Source: an uncultured Ruminococcus sp.
Lineage (GTDB): Bacteria > Bacillota > Clostridia > Oscillospirales > Ruminococcaceae
Direction of reading: 5' to 3'
NCBI GenBank assembly: GCA_947177375.1
Contig: CAMWUF010000101.1
Location: 1 to 5,151 of the forward strand
DNA length: 5,151 nt
In this document: positions 1 through 5,133 of the stretch, in pieces
Numbering within the stretch: position 1 is the first letter of the stretch
How the letters are laid out: each line of letters starts with the position of its first letter
Notes under the pieces: model-generated
The model's input: the letters and a program-made list of their open reading frames with translations, nothing else
Database searches by the model: none
What the model was told of the DNA's origin: nothing
Program-made: the position numbers and the translations under genes

Positions 1-175
1 GTATAATTTTTCCGCCCCAGCTTGCTCACTTCTAAACTAGTCAGAAACTTAGAAATTAGAAAAGAAATTTGTTTTACTTCACTGAAAAGAAAATTGTTCT
101 AGCCTTTTGTCATACACAAAGGGTACACCCCTCTTAAATTTTAGGATAGTGTTCCATATAAATCAAAATTTCCTA
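1..175. other. Non-coding leader with short repeats
   Basis: No convincing gene is visible on either strand. The stretch holds a heptad repeat (TTAGAAA twice at 49-62, with a degenerate copy TCAGAAA at 41-47), a TTCTAA/TTAGAA inverted pair (30-35 and 49-54), a GGGT/ACCC mini-palindrome (121-130) and a 7-bp inverted pair AAATTTT/AAAATTT (136-142 and 165-171). Small serine recombinases often act at sites next to their own gene, so a res-like site could lie here, but the canonical three-subsite pattern cannot be recognised by eye. A GTATAAT at the very left edge resembles a -10 box whose -35 would fall outside the window. Confidence 0.4.
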
Positions 176-204
176 TTGACATATGTTTTGAAACATGCTA
201 GACT
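176..204 (+). promoter_or_regulatory. Sigma-A promoter of the serine recombinase, with palindrome in the spacer
   Basis: A perfect -35 TTGACA (176-181) is followed by a 17-base spacer and a weaker -10 TAGACT (199-204), helped by an extended -10 TG at 196-197. The spacer contains ATGTTT-TG-AAACAT (183-196), a 6-bp inverted repeat with a 2-bp centre, placed where a bound protein would block RNA polymerase. This suggests autoregulation by the recombinase or control by another repressor. The promoter lies about 34 bases before the likely start codon. Confidence 0.65.
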
Positions 205-237
205 TAAATAAATGAAAATTTGAAAGTTGGTGGAACA

Positions 238-816
238 ATGAAAGAAAAAACATATATCGGATACGTACGTGTTTCCAGTGCCGACCAGAACGAAGCTAGA
301 CAATTAAAAGCACTAGAAAATTTTGGGAAGCCTATGCACAGAATTTTCATTGACAAGTGTAGTGGAAAGAATACAGACCGTCCAGAGCTGAAAAAAATGT
401 TAGACTATGTTCGTGATGGTGATGTTTTAGTGGTAAGTGAGTATGCTAGGCTTGCAAGGAGTAGTGCAGATATGCTACGTCTGGTTGACGAACTTCAAGC
501 AAAAGGCGTTGAAATCATCAGTTTAAGAGAACAACTTGACACAACTACTCCGCAAGGAAAATTTATATTGACCGTGTTTGCAGGGCTAGCAGAGCTAGAG
601 CGTGAGACTATCAGGGAACGGCAACGAGAGGGCATTGCTATTGCTAAGGCGGCAGGAAAATATAAAGGCAGACAGCCAATTCCAATCGACCTGACTGCTT
701 TACAGATGGAGTGTAAGCTCTGGAGAGACGGAAAGCAAACTGCAAAGAGGACTATGCAAAAACTTGGCATGAAGCCAAGCCGTTTTTACAGAAAAGTAAA
801 GGAATATGGGCTATAA
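238..816 (+). CDS. Small serine recombinase (resolvase/invertase family)
   Basis: Site-specific recombinase that cuts and rejoins DNA through a serine-DNA bond, typically resolving multimers or cointegrates or inverting DNA. From ATG 238 it has 192 residues, the full length for the short resolvase/invertase class. The N-terminal catalytic domain shows Y-x-R-V-S-S with R11 and the likely nucleophile S13, then A-R-L-A-R (R71, R74) and the E-helix A-E-L-E-R-E (R122) followed by E127/R128. The aspartate usual before the first RL pair is alanine (A70). G144-R145 leads into a C-terminal helix-turn-helix (about 150-190). A TTG start at 220 in the same frame would add six residues, but only ATG 238 has a Shine-Dalgarno-like GGTGGA (229-234), at short spacing. 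It is the only plus-strand gene and converges on the nuclease gene. Its base composition looks richer in GC than the relaxase gene, suggesting a separate origin. Its target site is unknown. Confidence 0.93.
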   Translation: MKEKTYIGYVRVSSADQNEARQLKALENFGKPMHRIFIDKCSGKNTDRPELKKMLDYVRDGDVLVVSEYARLARSSADMLRLVDELQAKGVEIISLREQLDTTTPQGKFILTVFAGLAELERETIRERQREGIAIAKAAGKYKGRQPIPIDLTALQMECKLWRDGKQTAKRTMQKLGMKPSRFYRKVKEYGL

Positions 817-818
817 TC

Positions 819-842
819 AATATAATGCCAAATATAATGCCA
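819..842. repeat. 12-bp exact tandem duplication
   Basis: AATATAATGCCA occurs twice back to back (819-830 and 831-842), directly after the recombinase stop codon and running into the left arm of the terminator hairpin. It could be a replication-slippage scar or part of a recombination site. No function can be assigned. Confidence 0.8.
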
Positions 843-880
843 AAAAACAAGGATAAGTATAGCTTATCCTTGTTTTTTGG
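840..880. terminator. Bidirectional intrinsic terminator
   Basis: A perfect 18-bp inverted repeat (840-857 and 863-880) with a 5-base loop. The inner stem core is AAGGATAAG/CTTATCCTT, flanked by A6 on the left and T6 on the right, so each strand reads as a stem followed by a U-tract. It sits between the converging recombinase (stop at 816) and nuclease (stop at 884) genes and should end transcription from both sides. Confidence 0.9.
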
Positions 881-883
881 TGT

Positions 884-1708
884 TTAATCGGCTAAAAGTT
901 CTTGAATTTCTTCATCAGTTTTTCCCTTAGCTTTCCATTTTGCAATCAAATTTGCACGTTCATTGGCTGCACCTCTAGCTTCACCTCTAGCTTCTGCATG
1001 TGCCATTTCGGAATAATAATCTTGTTCTGCTTTTTTACGCTGTCTAACATACTCTCTAATTTGTTCATCTTTACTTAAATCATAGATAATATCCACAGCA
1101 TTTTTAAATGTTTCTAAATTCGTTGTTTTCAAAATCTCCAACTCCTCTCTGCTTTCAGCCTTGAAAAGCTGTAGCCATAATTTCAAGGTGTTTTCATTCT
1201 TTGATTTAATTTCTGGACTAATTTTCTTCACCTTGGGCAATTCAAAAAAATGGATGTGCATTTTATCTGTTAGAAGTTCATGACGGTTATCTTCAAGAAC
1301 AGAAAATGATGAGTGATATTCCTGACAATCAAACATTTTAAAACCTAAAATATTAATACAAATGCATTTTGGTACTTCATTATAAGCTTTTCCCTCTTTT
1401 AATTCTTCATTATACATTCTTGCCCAGTAGTATAAGGCACGTTCCTTATAATCTTCTTTTCTAGCAACTTGCATTTCAATATTGATAATTTTTTGGTTTA
1501 CTTCTACCAAAATATCTAAGCGTGTAAGTTTCCCCTCATAAAAGGTCGGAACTAATTCTGTATTTCTAATTTTTATATTAGTAACAGAATTACTATCCAG
1601 ACTTAGTGCATCCACTAGAAAACTTTTTAGTAAATTTGGATTCCTAACAAATAACGCTTTAAACATGACATCATTGGTAATAGGAATAATTTCTTTTTCC
1701 TCTGACAT
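884..1708 (-). CDS. Rpn family PD-(D/E)XK nuclease (transposase-like)
   Basis: A 274-residue protein of the Rpn / 'PD-(D/E)XK nuclease family transposase' group. Known members are DNA endonucleases tied to RecA-independent recombination and, in some cases, phage defence. The sequence shows the family's opening D-x-x-F-K motif (D13, F16, K17), then the catalytic core: L-D-I with D65, and I-E-M-Q with E78 and Q80 (the E-x-Q form of the motif), followed by Y87-K-E-R90. The C-terminus is charged and helical, with a tandem EARG-EARG stretch (238-245) and an ending rich in K and E (255-274), common in this family. Start ATG 1708 has a strong AAGGAGG (1722-1716) 7 bases upstream. It follows the RHH gene by 28 bases on the same strand, so the two are very likely co-transcribed. 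It appears full length with key acidic residues intact. An SD-like sequence inside the gene may allow a shorter C-terminal product. Confidence 0.85.
   Translation of the reverse strand: MSEEKEIIPITNDVMFKALFVRNPNLLKSFLVDALSLDSNSVTNIKIRNTELVPTFYEGKLTRLDILVEVNQKIINIEMQVARKEDYKERALYYWARMYNEELKEGKAYNEVPKCICINILGFKMFDCQEYHSSFSVLEDNRHELLTDKMHIHFFELPKVKKISPEIKSKNENTLKLWLQLFKAESREELEILKTTNLETFKNAVDIIYDLSKDEQIREYVRQRKKAEQDYYSEMAHAEARGEARGAANERANLIAKWKAKGKTDEEIQELLAD
970..993 (-). repeat. 12-bp in-frame tandem repeat coding EARG-EARG
   Basis: CACCTCTAGCTT on the plus strand is repeated exactly at 970-981 and 982-993. It encodes two copies of the tetrapeptide E-A-R-G near the nuclease C-terminus. Similar repeated A/R/E/G segments occur in many Rpn relatives, so copy number here may vary between strains. 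Confidence 0.8.
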
Positions 1709-1712
1709 GGCG

Positions 1713-1729
1713 TAGCCTCCTTATGGCTA
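1713..1729 (-). promoter_or_regulatory. Hairpin overlapping the nuclease ribosome binding site
   Basis: On the minus strand, TAGCC (1729-1725), a 7-base loop ATAAGGA and GGCTA (1717-1713) form a 5-bp stem that partly sequesters the AAGGAGG ribosome binding site (1722-1716) of the nuclease. The RHH stop codon is only 7 bases upstream of the stem, so a ribosome finishing that gene would cover or melt it. That is the layout expected for translational coupling. The stem is short, so its effect may be modest. Confidence 0.4.
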
Positions 1730-1736
1730 TAATTTA

Positions 1737-1925
1737 TTAAATATTTTCTTCTTCAATTTGTGATAACACAAATTTTCTTAACATTCCAGCTGTAGTAAGC
1801 CCTTTTTTCTCAACAATTTTTTTGAATTTTTCAGCTTGTTCTTTCCTTAAGCAAACAGAAAGTGTTTTCATATGAGTTTTATTCCACTTAGTATTAGCTT
1901 TTTTTCTACTATCTGATAATGACAT
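1737..1925 (-). CDS. Small ribbon-helix-helix (Arc/MetJ-like) DNA-binding protein
   Basis: A 62-residue basic protein with the pattern of a ribbon-helix-helix repressor: a lysine-rich N-terminal arm (1-18), a short beta strand around MKTLSVCLR (19-27), helix 1 (about 28-40), a glycine turn (KKGLTT) and helix 2 (about 43-58). Such proteins dimerise, insert the paired strands in the DNA major groove and often repress their own operon. ATG 1925 is preferred because an AGGTG lies 6 bases upstream; a GTG at 1934 in frame would add three residues but lacks a good site. It is first in a two-gene operon with the Rpn nuclease. Upstream is a perfect promoter with an ACTAT/ATAGT palindrome between -35 and -10, a plausible operator. 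Orphan proteins of this type are also common in Firmicute mobile elements, so an antitoxin role is not proven. Confidence 0.75.
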   Translation of the reverse strand: MSLSDSRKKANTKWNKTHMKTLSVCLRKEQAEKFKKIVEKKGLTTAGMLRKFVLSQIEEENI

Positions 1926-1984
1926 CTTCAGCACCTACTTTCTCAATTTTTGGATATTTATTTTTTGAACTTTCTCTAATATAT

Positions 1985-2013
1985 ATTATACACTATTTAT
2001 AGTACATTGTCAA
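1985..2013 (-). promoter_or_regulatory. Consensus sigma-A promoter of the RHH-nuclease operon, with candidate operator
   Basis: On the minus strand, TTGACA (2013-2008), a 17-base spacer and TATAAT (1990-1985) match the vegetative consensus in all 12 positions. Within the spacer, ACTAT-AA-ATAGT (2003-1992) is an inverted repeat with 5-bp arms, a size compatible with an RHH dimer site. A fully consensus promoter on a nuclease operon implies that strong repression would be needed to keep it quiet. The start codon lies about 60 bases downstream. Confidence 0.85.
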
Positions 2014-2016
2014 GAG

Positions 2017-2040
2017 AAAAGAGAGCATTTGCTCTCTCTT
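2017..2040 (-). terminator. Likely intrinsic terminator of the membrane/TnpV-like operon
   Basis: On the minus strand AGAGAGC (2037-2031), loop AAAT and GCTCTCT (2026-2020) form a 7-bp stem followed by TTTCTCTT. It lies 17 bases after the stop of the TnpV-like gene and directly before the next promoter's -35 box. The U-tract is interrupted, so termination may be partial. Confidence 0.65.
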
Positions 2041-2054
2041 CAGTAATAATTAAA

Positions 2055-2672
2055 TTATTCTTCTGTTTGTTTTGTTTCACCTAGCAAATCTTCTGTGTAT
2101 GGAATTAAAACACATTCTCTCACTGTTGTGCTATCCGTGTAAAAAGCCCTAGTTTGCTCCCATTCTAGGAGTTCCTCAAAGCTGTCAGTATCAGGACGAG
2201 GATATGATTTTGCATACTGATTATCCAGAAGTTCCCTATAATGGTTGGCATTTTCATCTACTTTTCGAGCTACTGTTAAAAATTTGTGATGGAATCTCAT
2301 TAATTCTACAAGGTGAGGGTAGTTTTCTTCCATGAAATCAATCCATTTCATGCCATAGCTACCAATTGGTTCTTCCTCAATAGAGGGTTCAAGTCCGACT
2401 AAGTTCAGACTATAAAGACCACATATTGGGTCAAATTTATACCAAAATTCTTGTCCAGAGACTATTTTGCACATGTATACAGGAAACCATCTAGTATTTT
2501 CTCCGTTTTTTACTTTTTGTGTGATTTTCCAACCAAGTTCGCCATCTTGACGAATCATTTTTGAATATGTCAGTTTGTTTTCTAGTTGTTCAGACGGAAT
2601 TTTAGGAAGCTCTTCATCTGGTACTTCTTTCTGTTGCTCATCAGTCAATTGCAACCATGTTTCATAATTCAT
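2055..2672 (-). CDS. TnpV-like transposon-associated protein with extended N-terminus
   Basis: A 205-residue acidic protein of unknown biochemical role. Residues about 101-192 resemble the TnpV family of small proteins found in Firmicute transposons: E-P-I-G-S-Y-G near 101-107, then W-x-x-F-M-E-E-N-x-P-H-L, a D-E-N-A-N segment (139-143), and a final W-E-Q-T-R-A ... V-R-E-C-V-L-I-P-Y (171-192). TnpV proteins are usually near 120 residues. This one has about 90 extra N-terminal residues, including L-T-D-E-Q-Q and an aromatic-rich stretch (W49, W62, F76, W77, Y78), that I do not recognise. ATG 2672 has an AAGGA about 10 bases upstream. It follows the membrane-protein gene by only 17 bases, so they form an operon. 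The TnpV assignment is from memory of family motifs and is moderate in certainty. No signal peptide or membrane segment is seen. Confidence 0.55.
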   Translation of the reverse strand: MNYETWLQLTDEQQKEVPDEELPKIPSEQLENKLTYSKMIRQDGELGWKITQKVKNGENTRWFPVYMCKIVSGQEFWYKFDPICGLYSLNLVGLEPSIEEEPIGSYGMKWIDFMEENYPHLVELMRFHHKFLTVARKVDENANHYRELLDNQYAKSYPRPDTDSFEELLEWEQTRAFYTDSTTVRECVLIPYTEDLLGETKQTEE

Positions 2673-2689
2673 TCTTCTTAATTCCTTTC

Positions 2690-3100
2690 TTACTCATGGT
2701 TATTATTTTCTTTTGACTTGCCAATACTTCTAAAAATAATCCCTGCTAATAGAAATACAAGTCCAAATATAACTAAAAATGGGAAACGGTTATTAACAAA
2801 TTGTACAAGCACAGATGACGTACTTCCAGTAAATAAACCGTAAAGAGCAAGGAAAAGTAATATTGCACCAAAGATAAGAAGTGAAATTCCAATTTGTTTC
2901 ATATCTGTTCCATTAGATTTGTTCCCGTTTTCTTTAGAATTTCTTATTATCATACCAATCAGGAAGAGTATAAAACTTCCTATAATAAATTGGAGAATAA
3001 TAGATTGTGGAATCATTTTCCATCCGATGATGAGTTCTAATACAACAGCAAGAAAACCTACAACGCCTAAAGCTGTCAATAAATCACCAATTTTTCTCAT
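2690..3100 (-). CDS. Small four-helix integral membrane protein, function unknown
   Basis: A 136-residue hydrophobic protein not recognised as a named family. Four membrane segments are clear: about residues 7-27, 33-52, 70-92 and 107-127. The two halves look alike: each has a pair of helices ending in a G-[MI]-I-[IF]-R motif followed by a charged tail with S-K-E-N (after helices 2 and 4), suggesting an internal duplication of a two-helix unit. The start is ATG 3100, which has a strong AAGGAGGG 6 bases upstream. The frame stays open further upstream to 3166, but that part overlaps the promoter and is unlikely to be translated. It is the first gene of an operon with the TnpV-like gene. Possibilities include a stress, immunity or bacteriocin-type membrane protein, but nothing in the sequence decides this. 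Confidence 0.75.
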   Translation of the reverse strand: MRKIGDLLTALGVVGFLAVVLELIIGWKMIPQSIILQFIIGSFILFLIGMIIRNSKENGNKSNGTDMKQIGISLLIFGAILLFLALYGLFTGSTSSVLVQFVNNRFPFLVIFGLVFLLAGIIFRSIGKSKENNNHE

Positions 3101-3137
3101 AGTCGCCCTCCTTTTGAATATAATACTTTTTATAATT

Positions 3138-3166
3138 ATTATAGGGTATATTTGAATATTTGTCAA
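3138..3166 (-). promoter_or_regulatory. Consensus sigma-A promoter of the membrane/TnpV-like operon
   Basis: On the minus strand TTGACA (3166-3161), a 17-base spacer and TATAAT (3143-3138) again match consensus fully. The spacer includes ATATT-CA-AATAT (3159-3148), a 5-bp inverted repeat. The -35 begins 9 bases after the relaxase stop codon, with no terminator between, so relaxase transcripts may also read into this operon. Confidence 0.85.
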
Positions 3167-3175
3167 GTATTTTCT

Positions 3176-5050
3176 CTAAGCTGGTTTCAATCCATTTGGG
3201 ATGTATTTTGATTCACGTCGTTCACGTTCAGCACTGACAAGTGATTGTATGTAAGTACCACCCATGACTTTTTCAGCCATAGATAATAATTTTTCTGCTT
3301 TCTCTAGCTTTTCTTTTTCAGTTTGGTAGTCATGATTTGCTTTTTGGAGAGTTTTCATTTCATCACTAATCAAAACACCAATATTGTGATAATTTTCTAC
3401 TGTAATATTTGGATAAGCTTTTAATGCTTGTTTGGCTTGCTCTGGAGAAAAAATTTCTGATTTTTTTCCTTCGAAAACAATCTGAATTTGTTCTCTTAGG
3501 TCATAGAAAGATTGTAAATCAGCTTTTAATTTCTCCACTTCTTTTTCTTTTTCGGAAACACTTTTTTCTAAATCTGAAAAATTTTTCTGGAATGTTTCAA
3601 GTGTTGCACCAGAATTAATTTTTTGATTCAATTCCAGAAGTTTATCTAGCTCAGAGTCATTTGTCCATGAAAACGGTTTCTTTGAATCACGTTTTTGCAT
3701 TGGTAATGCACCTTTCGCAAATGTAGTAGTGTAAAACTGGATTGTTCGTAATATAATGACTTGTGGAGAATGTGTTGCATGGTTTGATTTTTGCATATTG
3801 ATTTTTTGGGCAAGTTCACGCTCGTATTTTAGTTTTGCTTTGATTCTATTTTTAAGTGCATATTCGCTATAAAATTCTCCCAACGATTTCAAACGGATAA
3901 ATTGACTACCATTTGTAGATTTGACAGAAATATATTTTCCTGTTTTAACAATATATTTTTCTTTTTTTAGTTTTTCAAGAAGTTCATCAAAGGTTTTTGA
4001 TTGCATTAAAAGTCTATCAATATCTTGTCGCAGTTTTTCTCTTGCAGATGTACGAGGTGTTTTGTATGCTTTTTCTATATTTCTGATTTGTTCCACATAA
4101 CATTCTTGTGCTTCAAATCCATTTTCTGTTTCACGATATGGAATTTTCAATTCATCAAGTTTAGCTTGAACAAAAGATTGTTTATCTGGATTAGAATAAT
4201 AAAAAGATTTGTAAGGCGACTGTTTTTGCTTTTCTAACGTTTCGTTTTTTCTTTCCAGTGAAAGCAATTTTGTTTTTAATTGTCGAACATGTTCAACAGA
4301 TAATTCAAAATCAGAAATATTTTTGATTTTTCGGATAGCAGGAATTATTTTCTTTTCATCTTGTGTTCTCTTAAAATCTTCAACAGTTTGATGAACATAA
4401 TTTGCATTCTTATCTTCTCTTGTAAAGCCATGTCTGTTTAGGAGTTCTTCCATATAAGTACGCTCGCTCTCCTCCCATGCAGTTAACTGATTTTCTCTTA
4501 TGCTTCTCGGATTGAATCCTTGTTCTATTAATGCTGATTTCATAGACACGCCCTTGCTTAGACCGTTCTTTCTTCCTTGTGTGTAAAATGGAATAAAATC
4601 AATATGTAGATGTGGTGTTGCTTCGTCCATGTGCAGAACAGCATTGAAAATATGCAAATTTGGATTTCGTTGTTTGAAACTTCGAATATATTCGTCAAGC
4701 ATTTGTTTTGTGAGTTTTCCATTTTCACTTCCACAAGGTGAGGTCTTGCTATCACCAAACTGAACAACGATTTCATAAAAAGCTTCTTCACGTCTACCTT
4801 TTGCAATGTGTTCATAGTAGTTTGAAATTTTTCTGCACTTCTGCTTTTGTTTTTCATTATATTCTTCTATTGCTTTTCCAAAAAGTTCGTGATAAGTATC
4901 TTCTACATCTTCCTTAACATAAGTTACATTTTCATGTGTTCTGCTTTGGTCAATGTTCTTAGCAATAAAATTTCTATTGTTATGATTTATATTTGCACCA
5001 TGTTGAACACTTGCTTTTCCCAATGTAAAACTTATACTTAACTGGCTCAT
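3176..5050 (-). CDS. MobV (Mob_Pre) family relaxase
   Basis: Relaxase that nicks one strand at oriT, stays attached to the DNA end and pilots it into a recipient through another element's secretion system. Of 624 residues, the first ~230 form the relaxase domain. Motif I, H-N-N-R (H23, R26), aligns with the H-N-E-R of pMV158 MobM, whose histidine 22 is the reported nucleophile; N-I-D-x-S-R-T (32-38) follows. Motif III, H-M-D-E-A-T-P-H-L-H (140-149), supplies the metal-binding H140, E143, H147 and H149. The rest is long, lysine/glutamate-rich and largely helical, with coiled-coil stretches around 260-280, 490-525 and 570-600, as expected for dimerisation or coupling regions. ATG 5050 has AGAAGGA 6 bases upstream. 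Only a weak promoter candidate is seen (TTGTTT 5102-5097, N17, CATAAA 5079-5074), overlapping the oriT-like hairpins, which would fit autoregulation. The gene seems intact. No transfer-channel genes accompany it, so the element is mobilisable rather than self-transmissible within what is visible. Confidence 0.92.
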   Translation of the reverse strand: MSQLSISFTLGKASVQHGANINHNNRNFIAKNIDQSRTHENVTYVKEDVEDTYHELFGKAIEEYNEKQKQKCRKISNYYEHIAKGRREEAFYEIVVQFGDSKTSPCGSENGKLTKQMLDEYIRSFKQRNPNLHIFNAVLHMDEATPHLHIDFIPFYTQGRKNGLSKGVSMKSALIEQGFNPRSIRENQLTAWEESERTYMEELLNRHGFTREDKNANYVHQTVEDFKRTQDEKKIIPAIRKIKNISDFELSVEHVRQLKTKLLSLERKNETLEKQKQSPYKSFYYSNPDKQSFVQAKLDELKIPYRETENGFEAQECYVEQIRNIEKAYKTPRTSAREKLRQDIDRLLMQSKTFDELLEKLKKEKYIVKTGKYISVKSTNGSQFIRLKSLGEFYSEYALKNRIKAKLKYERELAQKINMQKSNHATHSPQVIILRTIQFYTTTFAKGALPMQKRDSKKPFSWTNDSELDKLLELNQKINSGATLETFQKNFSDLEKSVSEKEKEVEKLKADLQSFYDLREQIQIVFEGKKSEIFSPEQAKQALKAYPNITVENYHNIGVLISDEMKTLQKANHDYQTEKEKLEKAEKLLSMAEKVMGGTYIQSLVSAERERRESKYIPNGLKPA

Positions 5051-5085
5051 ATATTTTCCTTCTTTCTTTTAAATTTATGCTATTT

Positions 5086-5133
5086 TATCTGTGAATAAAC
5101 AAAACAGATAGTGTTAACCCAATATCTGTTTTG
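5086..5133. other. Candidate origin of transfer (oriT) with alternative hairpins
   Basis: A perfect 11-bp inverted repeat, CAAAACAGATA (5100-5110) and TATCTGTTTTG (5123-5133), encloses a 12-base loop starting GTGTTAAC. A third copy of the arm core, TATCTGT (5086-5092), can pair with ACAGATA (5104-5110) instead, so two hairpins compete for the same arm. In pMV158 the MobM nick region (TAGTGTG/TTA) likewise has an inverted repeat ending in ATA followed by GTG in the loop; here the plus strand reads ATAGTGTTAAC. The site is 36 bases upstream of the MobV relaxase start. The nick position and strand are inferred, and the comparison relies on recall of the pMV158 site. Confidence 0.6.

Noticed and set aside
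1..7. GTATAAT at the left edge as a -10 box, which would pair with TTGCAC near 5131-5136 if the window were a closed circle
   Set aside because: Circularity is not supported by any overlap of the ends, the -35 would match poorly, and no replication gene is present.
2662..2697. Minus-strand 11-codon mini-ORF (M-S-K-K-G-I-K-K-N-E-L) overlapping the end of the membrane gene and start of the TnpV-like gene
   Set aside because: It has no ribosome binding site, and it is an out-of-frame by-product of the CATGAGTAA gene end and the next gene's SD.
3119..3143. TATAATA/TATTATA 7-bp inverted repeat overlapping the -10 of the membrane operon promoter
   Set aside because: It is made only of A and T in a very AT-rich leader, one arm is the -10 box itself, and chance is a sufficient explanation.
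2919..3155. Plus-strand open frame antisense to the membrane protein
   Set aside because: It lies opposite a clear membrane-protein gene with a good RBS, has no good start signal, and its hydrophobic sequence mirrors the antisense of that gene.
4558..5041. Open frames on both strands overlapping the relaxase N-terminal region
   Set aside because: The relaxase frame carries the conserved motifs; the others have no start signals or recognisable domains and reflect AT-rich shadow reading.
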